IMG/VR virus record: IMGVR_UViG_3300044613_000040 | Span: 1 to 32,110 of that record | Source: a virus | Strand: one strand, 5' to 3' | DNA: 32,110 bases | In this document: one piece after another, positions 6,158 to 12,409 of the stretch | How positions within the stretch are numbered: position 1 is the first letter of the stretch | Layout: each line of letters opens with the position of its first letter | Program-made: the position numbers and the translations under genes | Notes under the pieces: model-generated | Seen by the model: the letters and a program-made list of their open reading frames with translations, nothing else | Told to the model about the DNA's origin: nothing | Database searches by the model: none

Positions 6158-6736
6158 ATGACTATTGAAAAAACCAAAGCCACTGACGTTGTTTCTAGTG
6201 GTCTGACTTGTAACACCAAAGCCGGTGAGGACGCAAAGGCGACCGGTTTATTTGAAATCAAATGCCATGACAAAGATGGTAACTTGAAGTGGACTGCTGA
6301 GTCTAAGAACTTGGTGGTTAACGCGGGTCTGGCATACATGGCGGGCAGTGCTTTGACCTCAGTAACCCAGATCACCACTTGGTATCTTGGCTTGTACGGC
6401 GCTGGCGCTTCTAATACACCTGCGGCGGGCGACACAATGGCTTCCCATGCTGGTTGGACAGAAGTTACGGCATACAGCAACGGAACCCGTGTGACTGCTA
6501 CTTTTGTAACAGCTACAACCGCTAATCCATCCGTGGTAACTAATACAGCTTCACCAGCCGTGTTTAACATTAACGGCACGGCAACAGTTGGCGGTGCGTT
6601 TTTGACGAGCAACGATACTAAAGGTGGCACAACAGGAACATTGTTCTCTGCCGCTGACTTTGGCTCACCCGGTGACCGTTCTGTGGTGAACAGCGATACT
6701 TTATCTGTGACTTACACATTCAGCTTGGCGGCTTAA
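6158..6736 (+). CDS. Conserved virion or tail-fibre-associated protein
   Basis: 192 residues with AAGGAG five bases before the start. Recognisable segments are DGNLKWTAESKNLVVNAGLA, QITTWYLGLYGAG, AGDTMASHAGWTEVTAYSN and DRSVVNSDTLSVTYTFSLA. These occur in many phage structural proteins of unknown exact role. Beta-rich, no membrane segment. The NLVVNAGL block and the GDTMASHAGW block are the strongest family marks. It lies between a decoration-like gene and the repeat fibre gene, so a capsid decoration or tail-appendage role is reasonable. Confidence 0.6.
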   Translation: MTIEKTKATDVVSSGLTCNTKAGEDAKATGLFEIKCHDKDGNLKWTAESKNLVVNAGLAYMAGSALTSVTQITTWYLGLYGAGASNTPAAGDTMASHAGWTEVTAYSNGTRVTATFVTATTANPSVVTNTASPAVFNINGTATVGGAFLTSNDTKGGTTGTLFSAADFGSPGDRSVVNSDTLSVTYTFSLAA

Positions 6737-6737
6737 T

Positions 6738-7778
6738 ATGGCTGGGTGGGGTGACGGCTTATGGGGCGAACAAGGGTGGGGTGGTTTTACCGCCTTCACT
6801 AGCTCCGTAGACGAAACCTCTACAGGCACGGACGCGGTTACATCGGCACTCAGTGTTGATGCCTCAGTTGTTGAAACGGGTACGGGCACAGATGCAATAA
6901 CAGCGTTGCCAACGTATTTTCCGGCAGTAACGGAAACGGCAACGGGAACAGATGCTGCTGAAGGGGGGCCGTTGTATGCTACAACGGTAACAGAGGCAAG
7001 CACAGTAACAGATGCGGTTTCTTCGGTCATAGCTGTAGTCGCGGTAATTACTGAGACTGCTACGGGTACAGATGCAACAGTAGGTGGCGAAGTATACGAT
7101 GCGGTAATAGCGGGCACGGGTTGGGGCGAGAGCGCTTGGGGGTACAACTCTTGGGGTGGGGTTGGTGAGCTAGCTCTTGCTTCAGACGTTGTAACGTCTA
7201 CGCTGGGGATTAGTGTAGCGGTAACAGAAACGGCAACGGGAACAGATGTTGTAACAGCGGGTATAGCGTTTGCGGCACAGGTTACTGAGACAAGTACGGG
7301 TAGCGATGCAATAACGGCGTCACCAACGTACTTCTCAACCATAGCGGAGACGGCAACGGCGGCGGATGCGGTATCGAGTGTTCCTGTGTACGCGGCTACA
7401 GTTGCGGAGACAGCAACCGGAACAGATAACATAGCTGGAAGTCTTGTATATTTTGGTGATGTGCAGGAAACAGCGACAGGCACAGACGCAGTAACGGCGG
7501 TAGTTGTAGTTAATGCGGCAATTACAGAAACCGCTACGGGGTCAGATGCAGTCACAGCAACGGCAAGTTTTGGTTCCTCGGTAACGGAGACAGCAGTAAG
7601 CGCGGATACATTGGCGGCAGCGGCGGCGTTTGTTGCCTCTATTGCAGAATTGGCAACGGGCATAGATTCAATCACAGCACGACCTTTCTGGGAAATAATA
7701 GATGACACGCAGAACGCAAACTGGCAAAATATTGGTAACACGCAAACGGCGGGGTGGACTGCTGTTGCAACAACTTAG
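6738..7778 (+). CDS. 20-residue-repeat fibre-like virion protein
   Basis: 346 residues, one base after the previous stop. It begins with a Trp/Gly block (residues 3-16, W-G-x3-W-G-x3-W-GG). Thirteen 20-residue repeats of the type VTETATGTDAVTA follow, five before (residues 24-123) and eight after (162-321) a second W-G-x3-W-G-x3-W-GG block at 128-141. The C-terminus (FWEIIDDTQNANWQNIG, then TAGWTAV) is distinct. It has almost no Lys or Arg and is rich in Thr, Ala and Val, as in beta-solenoid or extended fibre proteins. A tail appendage or fibre role is inferred from composition and from the tail-fibre gene directly downstream. Confidence 0.65.
   Translation: MAGWGDGLWGEQGWGGFTAFTSSVDETSTGTDAVTSALSVDASVVETGTGTDAITALPTYFPAVTETATGTDAAEGGPLYATTVTEASTVTDAVSSVIAVVAVITETATGTDATVGGEVYDAVIAGTGWGESAWGYNSWGGVGELALASDVVTSTLGISVAVTETATGTDVVTAGIAFAAQVTETSTGSDAITASPTYFSTIAETATAADAVSSVPVYAATVAETATGTDNIAGSLVYFGDVQETATGTDAVTAVVVVNAAITETATGSDAVTATASFGSSVTETAVSADTLAAAAAFVASIAELATGIDSITARPFWEIIDDTQNANWQNIGNTQTAGWTAVATT
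6807..7700 (+). repeat. Degenerate 60-base repeats (13 units in two blocks)
   Basis: Each 60-base unit encodes V/I-x-E-T-A-T-G-T-D plus eleven variable residues. Block one is 6807-7106 (five units) and block two 7221-7700 (eight units). Between them lies the Trp/Gly block and one decayed unit (ELALASDVVTS). DNA copies have diverged, so the repeat is old or under protein-level selection. Confidence 0.85.
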
Positions 7779-7787
7779 GAGCATTAA

Positions 7788-9020
7788 ATGACTACAGGCG
7801 CAACGGGACAACTAGGACTTGCCTTACCGGTACAGGGTGAACTTTCTGGTACATGGGGCAATACGGTTAACAACGGTATTACCGAATACACCAACATTGC
7901 TATTGCAGCCACACTGACGCTAACAAATGATGGCGCGGTAACTCTTGCAAACACTACAGGGGACGCTTCAGCTTCTAACATCGTATCTACCTTGACAGGT
8001 GCGGGTACGGTAACAGCGCAGTTTGCCATCGTCAGAGTTACGGGCACGCTAACAGTGGCCAAAGTAGTAACGGCTCCAAGTTACAGTAAAACGTACACAG
8101 TGGTGAACGCCGCCACTGGCGGTATTGTGACGTTTAAAGCAGCGGGGCAAGCCGGTGTTTCTATCGCTGTGGGTGAGTCAGCTTATGTGTACTTTAACGG
8201 CACTGACTATGTGAAGCTGGCTTCTACTGTAGATAGCGGAGTAACTTCATTTACTGCTGGCACAACAGGGCTTACCCCTTCTACAGCCACAACTGGCGCA
8301 GTTACTTTGGCTGGCACGTTGGCTCCAGCAAATGGCGGTACAGGTGTAGCAAATAATGCGGCAATGACAGTAACGGGTTCAGGAAACTTTGCATACACAA
8401 GAACACTAACAGGCGCAACCAACGTCACTTTTCCCACAACGGGTACATTGGCAACTTTGGCGGGTACAGAGACTTTCACCAACAAGACTCTGACAACGCC
8501 AATAATCTCAAGTATCAGCAACACGGGTACATTGACGCTACCAACAAGCACCGACACATTAGTGGGTAGGGCAACAACTGATACGCTGACCAACAAAACG
8601 CTGACAAGCCCAACGCTGACAACCCCAGCACTGGGTACTCCCGCAAGTGGTGTATTAAGTTCTTGCACGGTTGATGGCACAAACAGCGTTGGATTTTTAA
8701 ACATCCCACAAAACAGTCAATCGGCAGCTTACACATTGGTTTTAGCCGATGCTGGTAAACACATTTTTCACCCAGTTGGTGACAATAACGCTAGAACATT
8801 TACTATTCCCGCAAACTCAAGCGTTGCGTTCCCAATTGGAACTGCCATCACATTCATCAACATGGCTGTGGCAAACGTCACGATTGCCATCACAACAGAC
8901 ACATTGGTTTTATCTTCCGCAGGTACAACAGGTTCACGAACCTTGGCTACAAACGGATCAGCAACCTGCATTAAGATTACCTCAACATCTTGGCTTATTT
9001 CAGGGAGTGGTTTAACATGA
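7788..9020 (+). CDS. Tail fibre protein
   Basis: 410 residues with AGGAG shortly before the start. The N-terminal 150 residues (MTTGATGQLGLALPVQGELS, GTWGNTVNNGITEYTNIAIA) are typical of phage tail-fibre heads. Residues about 155-190 contain FTAGTTGLTPSTATTGAVTL followed by LAPANGGTGVAN, a hallmark of phage fibre linkers. Then come repeated TETFTNKTLTTP and TDTLTNKTLTSP motifs. The last 100 residues (DAGKHIFHPVGDNNARTF, TFINMAVANVTIAI) look like a beta-rich tip. A receptor-binding or tail-appendage role follows from family knowledge; the receptor is unknown. The end overlaps the glycine-rich gene (ATGA). Confidence 0.8.
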   Translation: MTTGATGQLGLALPVQGELSGTWGNTVNNGITEYTNIAIAATLTLTNDGAVTLANTTGDASASNIVSTLTGAGTVTAQFAIVRVTGTLTVAKVVTAPSYSKTYTVVNAATGGIVTFKAAGQAGVSIAVGESAYVYFNGTDYVKLASTVDSGVTSFTAGTTGLTPSTATTGAVTLAGTLAPANGGTGVANNAAMTVTGSGNFAYTRTLTGATNVTFPTTGTLATLAGTETFTNKTLTTPIISSISNTGTLTLPTSTDTLVGRATTDTLTNKTLTSPTLTTPALGTPASGVLSSCTVDGTNSVGFLNIPQNSQSAAYTLVLADAGKHIFHPVGDNNARTFTIPANSSVAFPIGTAITFINMAVANVTIAITTDTLVLSSAGTTGSRTLATNGSATCIKITSTSWLISGSGLT

Positions 9021-9820
9021 GTGGTGCACTACAAGCTGTTTTTACAAACCTTAGATCATTTATTGTTCCCGCAGCAGCGGGTCAAGAAGCATTTACAACT
9101 GCGGGTACTTATACATGGGTTGCACCTGCGGGTGTAACTTCAGTTTCTGTTGTTTGTGTTGGCGGTGGTGGCGGTATGGGTAATTTATATGTTGATCCCA
9201 CAGATTTTTATTACGGTGGTGGTGGTGGAGCATTAGCGTATGCAAATAGTATCACTGTAACCCCCGGATCAAGTTATACCGTAGTGGTTGGCGCAAGGGG
9301 TGTATCAACTGGAATTTCCGCTGGTACAAATGGTGGTGACAGTACCTTTAACGGAACTACTTGTGGCGCACAAGGTGGGCGAGGAGGCACTACTTCTGCG
9401 GTTGGAGCTGGTGGTACTGTATTAAATGGTACAGGCGGCTCTGGTGGGGCAGGCGGTGGTGGTGGTGCAACCTCATATGCCAATGCTGGAGCTGGAGGTG
9501 CTGGTGGTTATTCTGGCGCTGGTGGTATTGGAAAATCTACTGGTGGAACTGGGGGCGCTGGCGCTGGTGGTAATGGTGCTTCTGGCGGCGGTGTTGGCAT
9601 ACTTGGAGAAGGAACAAGCGGAGCCTATGGAGCCGTGGGAGTTGGTACTGGTGGCAGTGGCGGTACAAATGGAGATAGCCCTCAATCTGGCGTTGGTCAA
9701 GGTGGTCTATATGGCGGCGGTGGTCTTAATAATGGCAGAAACGGTGCGGTTCGCATTATTTGGGCTGGCACTAGTGGAATAACTAGAGCGTTTCCGTCAA
9801 CAAATACAGGGGATTTGTAA
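9017..9820 (+). CDS. Glycine-rich tail fibre / adhesin-like protein
   Basis: 267 residues from ATG 9017 by ATGA overlap; the open frame goes back to 8990, inside the fibre gene, so 9017 is preferred. The N-terminus leads into EAFTTAGTYTWVAPAGVTSV, the start of the phage glycine-rich domain, followed by VVCVGGGGGMG and long Gly-rich runs to about residue 240 (GGRGGTTSAVGAGGTV, GGSGGAGGGGGATS). It ends in a beta segment (NGAVRIIWAGTSGITRAFPS). Such domains form polyglycine-helix or beta-rich tips of fibres. It may form the receptor-binding tip together with the fibre encoded just before it. Confidence 0.75.
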   Translation: MSGALQAVFTNLRSFIVPAAAGQEAFTTAGTYTWVAPAGVTSVSVVCVGGGGGMGNLYVDPTDFYYGGGGGALAYANSITVTPGSSYTVVVGARGVSTGISAGTNGGDSTFNGTTCGAQGGRGGTTSAVGAGGTVLNGTGGSGGAGGGGGATSYANAGAGGAGGYSGAGGIGKSTGGTGGAGAGGNGASGGGVGILGEGTSGAYGAVGVGTGGSGGTNGDSPQSGVGQGGLYGGGGLNNGRNGAVRIIWAGTSGITRAFPSTNTGDL

Positions 9821-10122
9821 TGGATTTATTTATTCGTATTGTTGACAATCAACCTTTTGAACATCCAATTTTAAGTAGTAATTTTTGTCAAGCATTTCCT
9901 CACATTGATACAAACAATTTGCCATCTGAATTTGTTCGTTTTCAACGGATTCAACCGCCTGTTCTTGGTGACTACGAAGTGTACGAAGGTTTAAGCTATG
10001 CTTTAGTAGATGGAATATGCAAAGATATTCATCATGTTCGCCAAATGACGCAAGAAGAAAAAAGTATACAAGATGGTTTACTTGCGCTATTAGCTTTAAA
10101 AAACAATAGGGGTTTCACATGA
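9820..10122 (+). CDS. Small phage protein, possible fibre chaperone
   Basis: 100 residues with TAATG overlap to the glycine-rich fibre. Pattern: MDLFIRIVDNQPFEHPILSS, FPHIDTNNLPSEFVRFQRI, DYEVYEGLSYALVDGICKDI, HHVRQMTQEEK. I recall this arrangement from small proteins placed directly after phage tail fibres, which are often regarded as fibre-assembly or attachment factors. Acidic and soluble, with no membrane segment. The C-terminus after EEK is short (QDGLLALLALKNNRGFT) and may be reduced compared with relatives. The role is inferred from position. Confidence 0.55.
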   Translation: MDLFIRIVDNQPFEHPILSSNFCQAFPHIDTNNLPSEFVRFQRIQPPVLGDYEVYEGLSYALVDGICKDIHHVRQMTQEEKSIQDGLLALLALKNNRGFT

Positions 10123-10196
10123 ACGATCTAGCATTAAGAGATATTCTTTCTCAATCAGGTTTCCCGTGGACTATCACATGGCCTGATGCTCCCTAA
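10119..10196 (+). CDS. Micro-ORF, 25 residues
   Basis: ATG 10119 overlaps the previous stop (ATGA) and the frame ends at TAA 10194-10196. The product is MNDLALRDILSQSGFPWTIT, then WPDAP. It is too short for family recognition. The support is positional: it starts exactly at an overlap, and the next micro-ORF starts three bases after its stop, so it fills what would otherwise be a gap. It could instead be an untranslated spacer. Confidence 0.4.
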   Translation: MNDLALRDILSQSGFPWTITWPDAP

Positions 10197-10198
10197 TC

Positions 10199-10294
10199 AT
10201 GTGGGACTGGGCTGAAGCACTTATTGCGGCGGCCTGTATAGTGGCCTTCGTTATCTTTGGCACGTACATGATTGCATGGAGTTGGGCGTGGTAA
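10199..10294 (+). CDS. 31-residue single-span membrane protein
   Basis: ATG 10199 to TAA 10292-10294. The product is almost entirely one hydrophobic helix: WAEALIAAACIVAFVIFG, then TYMIAWSWAW, with an acidic N-terminal turn (WDWAE). I recall similar tiny Trp-rich membrane proteins ahead of lysis genes in aquatic phages. A holin accessory or antiholin-like role is possible but unproven. The next gene starts directly after its stop. Confidence 0.55.
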   Translation: MWDWAEALIAAACIVAFVIFGTYMIAWSWAW

Positions 10295-10450
10295 ATGCGC
10301 TGGCTATTGATGCTCTTTTTGGTGTTTCTACCGGGAGCATCTAGTCAAGATAGGAAGACTGAGTACCGCTGTGTGCGGTGGGCGTGGACGGGTGATGTTT
10401 ATAACCGCAAAGTTGTTTGCCTACAGTGGGAAAAGGTTGTACGGAAATGA
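10295..10450 (+). CDS. 51-residue secreted or anchored protein with two Cys
   Basis: ATG 10295 directly follows a stop and the frame ends TGA 10448-10450, overlapping the next ATG. The N-terminus (MRWLLMLFLVFLPGASSQ) is a plausible signal peptide with cleavage near ASS-Q. The mature part contains RKTEYRCVRWAWTGDVYNRK and VVCLQWEKVV: two Cys 14 residues apart that could form a periplasmic disulfide. There is no lipobox Cys, so it is not a classical Rz1 outer spanin. Its place in the lysis region suggests an envelope function. Confidence 0.6.
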   Translation: MRWLLMLFLVFLPGASSQDRKTEYRCVRWAWTGDVYNRKVVCLQWEKVVRK

Positions 10451-10944
10451 TGTTAGATCCGGTCACGGCTCTTGAAGGTTTACAAAGCGCCATAGGATTA
10501 GTCCGTAAAGCTGCGAAGGTGGCTAACGATCTTGGTGGACTAGCGCCCATGTTGGGCAAGCTCTTTGATGCTAAGAGCCAAGCCACCAAAGCGATGGTTG
10601 AAGCCAAGCGGTCTGGCAATAAGTCTAACTTTGCTTTGGCAATGCAGATCGAAAATGCCTTGATGCAAACGGCTAAACTGGAGTCGGAGCTTCAACTGCT
10701 TTATATACAGACTGGCAACATAGACGTTTGGAACAAGATCAAGGCTAGAGCCGCTGAGATGGACAGGGATGATGCAATAGAAGCCCGTAAAGCCAAGGAT
10801 GAAGAGAAGAAGCGCAAAGAGGCCGAGGCTGAACAAATGCAGTGGGCGGCTGCTATTGTTATTATTGTGATGTTTATTGGTGCTGTTGGTTGGGGTATTA
10901 ATGAAGTTTCTGATCTGTGTGCTAGATCAAGGTGTGGGCGGTGA
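10447..10944 (+). CDS. Tail-anchored helical membrane protein of the lysis region
   Basis: 165 residues starting ATGATG by overlap; the longer open frame from 10417 overlaps the previous gene and is not used. Residues 1-125 are helical and charged (PVTALEGLQSAIGLVRKAAK; DAIEARKAKDEEKKRKEAEA). A single transmembrane helix lies near residues 135-155 (AAAIVIIVMFIGAVGWGI), with a short CARSRCGR tail. I recall proteins with an MLDPVTA start, a charged helix and a C-terminal membrane span in aquatic phages near lysis or tail genes, function unassigned. A holin-like or spanin-associated role is possible. Confidence 0.6.
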   Translation: MMLDPVTALEGLQSAIGLVRKAAKVANDLGGLAPMLGKLFDAKSQATKAMVEAKRSGNKSNFALAMQIENALMQTAKLESELQLLYIQTGNIDVWNKIKARAAEMDRDDAIEARKAKDEEKKRKEAEAEQMQWAAAIVIIVMFIGAVGWGINEVSDLCARSRCGR

Positions 10945-11090
10945 ATGAGTACCAGAAGCAATTTGACCTCTTCCTTAAAGTCTTTGTGCGGTTGTGCATT
11001 GCTTGGTGGGTGCTTGGACTGCTCCGCTTCCTGCCAGATGAGTTGGCCTCAAAAATTGTCAATAAACTTCTTGGAATGATTGGACTATGA
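10941..11090 (+). CDS. 49-residue amphipathic/membrane protein (GTG start)
   Basis: GTG 10941 overlaps the previous TGA and follows AAGGTG by six bases; the frame ends TGA 11088-11090. It reads MNEYQKQFDLFLKVFVRLCI, AWWVLGLLRFLPDELASKIV, NKLLGMIGL: one Trp-rich hydrophobic span followed by an amphipathic helix. The ATGA overlap with the next gene supports the frame. Function unknown; it is encoded just before the possible spanin and holin. Confidence 0.5.
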   Translation: MNEYQKQFDLFLKVFVRLCIAWWVLGLLRFLPDELASKIVNKLLGMIGL

Positions 11091-11395
11091 GCGAACCAAA
11101 CGAAAAACATGCTTTGATTGAAAAGGTGGCGTTTGCTATCCTGCCAATTCTGTTCACTTGTGTGGTGTATCTAATGAACTCACTATCGCACTTGTCGCAT
11201 GAAGTGACTGTGTTAAACAACAAGATTAGTTTGGTTGTTACTTCAGACAACAAACAAGCTACCAATACGGGAGCAGAACTAGCCCGTGAGAAGCTACGTC
11301 AGGATTTGGAAAAAGAAATCCAAAAGAACCGTGATGACATCATGCACAACCGACAAGACATTGCCGTTATCTACGAAAAACTGGGGAAAAAATAA
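11087..11395 (+). CDS. N-terminally anchored coiled-coil protein, possible i-spanin
   Basis: 102 residues. A short charged N-terminus is followed by one transmembrane helix (residues about 11-31, VAFAILPILFTCVVYLMNSL). A heptad-like stretch (LSHEVTVLNNKISLVVTSDN) and a highly charged helix (REKLRQDLEKEIQKNRDDI) come next. One N-terminal anchor plus a periplasmic coiled coil directly before holin and lysozyme fits an inner-membrane spanin. No convincing partner lipoprotein was found, so the call stays tentative; a holin accessory is the alternative. Confidence 0.5.
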   Translation: MSEPNEKHALIEKVAFAILPILFTCVVYLMNSLSHLSHEVTVLNNKISLVVTSDNKQATNTGAELAREKLRQDLEKEIQKNRDDIMHNRQDIAVIYEKLGKK

Positions 11396-11898
11396 TGCTT
11401 TCACTATTCTCAACACTTGGCGGTTTGCTCATATCAGGCTTGCCCAAACTCCTAGACTTCTTCCAAAACAAGGCAGACCAGAAGCATGAGTTGGCTCTTG
11501 CCCGTGTGCAAGTAGAACTACAGCTACAGATGATGGCGCAGGGCTTTGCCGCTCAAGAGCGCATGGAAGAGATACGCACCGACCAGATTGCTATGGAAAC
11601 AGACGCGCAGATGACTGTTGCCGCCTATGACCACGACAAGAAGGTTATGGAAAATGCCAGCACTTGGGTGGTGAACTTTGTTGGAACCGTTCGTCCAATG
11701 GTCACTTACATCTTTGTGCTGGAGCTATGTGCAATAAACGCATGGATTGCCTACTACGTTTACAGCCGCCCCAGCTTAATCATGAGCATAGAAGACCTGA
11801 TCCGCCTGTCTGACATCATCTTCTCCACTGACGAGATGGCAATGCTTGGAGGCATCATAGGTTTCTGGTTTGGCTCACGTAGCTGGAGCAAGAAATGA
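11395..11898 (+). CDS. Holin, GTA_holin_3TM-like
   Basis: 167 residues. An N-terminal hydrophobic helix (LFSTLGGLLISGLPKLLDFF) precedes a long charged helix (about 25-90). The second membrane segment (about 97-122) contains VNFVGTVRPMVTYIFVLELC, and the third is near the C-terminus (MAMLGGIIGFWFGSRSWSKK). The VRP--TY motif and the GFWFGSR-W end match the three-span holin family first described from gene transfer agents. It would form inner-membrane lesions that release the lysozyme encoded next, with which it overlaps by four bases (ATGA). Strong by motif and context. Confidence 0.75.
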   Translation: MLSLFSTLGGLLISGLPKLLDFFQNKADQKHELALARVQVELQLQMMAQGFAAQERMEEIRTDQIAMETDAQMTVAAYDHDKKVMENASTWVVNFVGTVRPMVTYIFVLELCAINAWIAYYVYSRPSLIMSIEDLIRLSDIIFSTDEMAMLGGIIGFWFGSRSWSKK

Positions 11899-12401
11899 AA
11901 CTAGGCGAAGCTGGCGCTAAGTTGATGCACCAGTGGGAGGGGTACAGGACTAAGCCGTACCTCTGCCCAGCCCATATTTGGACAATTGGTTATGGTCATG
12001 TGCTGTACCAAGACCAAATTCGTTTGCCTGTAGTCAGGGTGGAGGGTAAAGACACCCCCATGATCCGCAAAGAGATGCCACTGAAACCGGAGGACAACCG
12101 TGTCTGGACTAAAGAAAAGATCGAGAAACTATTCCAAGATGATGTCAGACCTACTGAACTTGGTGTTCTACGACTTGCTCCCGCTTTATCTGGTCGTCAA
12201 GGGGCTTTCGATGCGTGCGTCAGCTTTGCCTTCAACGCCGGAGTGGGGGCTTTTCAGCGCTCTTCTATTCGGATGAAAATAAACCGTGGTGATTGGGAAG
12301 GCGCAGCCGATGCGCTCTTGCTGTATTGCATGGCTGGTGGCAAAATACTCGCAGGGCTAAAAAAGCGCAGGGACGCTGAAAAAGCACTGTTTCTATCTTA
12401 G
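11895..12401 (+). CDS. Endolysin, GH24 phage lysozyme
   Basis: 168 residues, a normal length for this family. Near the N-terminus lies the catalytic triad of phage lysozymes: E15, C24 and T30, with 8 and 5 residues between them, in the WEGYRTKPYLCPAHIWTIGY segment (T4 lysozyme has E-D-T with the same spacing). Later family marks include the QGAFDACVSFAFNAGVGAF block (normally D-LVSF-FN-G) and the C-terminal GGKILAGLKKRRDAEKALFL block, like GGK-L-GLVKRR--E--LF. It cleaves the glycan strands of peptidoglycan. No signal peptide or signal-anchor helix, so release should depend on the holin just upstream. Confidence 0.92.
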   Translation: MKLGEAGAKLMHQWEGYRTKPYLCPAHIWTIGYGHVLYQDQIRLPVVRVEGKDTPMIRKEMPLKPEDNRVWTKEKIEKLFQDDVRPTELGVLRLAPALSGRQGAFDACVSFAFNAGVGAFQRSSIRMKINRGDWEGAADALLLYCMAGGKILAGLKKRRDAEKALFLS

Positions 12402-12409
12402 GACTGCCG

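Noticed and set aside
6701-7741. 346-residue open frame on the - strand
   Set aside because: It mirrors the Thr/Ala/Val repeat gene on the + strand and shows only the same 60-base periodicity, with no independent motif.
9426-9782. 118-residue + strand open frame inside the glycine-rich gene
   Set aside because: It is the shifted frame of Gly-rich codons (GGT/GGC read as Val/Leu/Ala) with no own ribosome site or motif.
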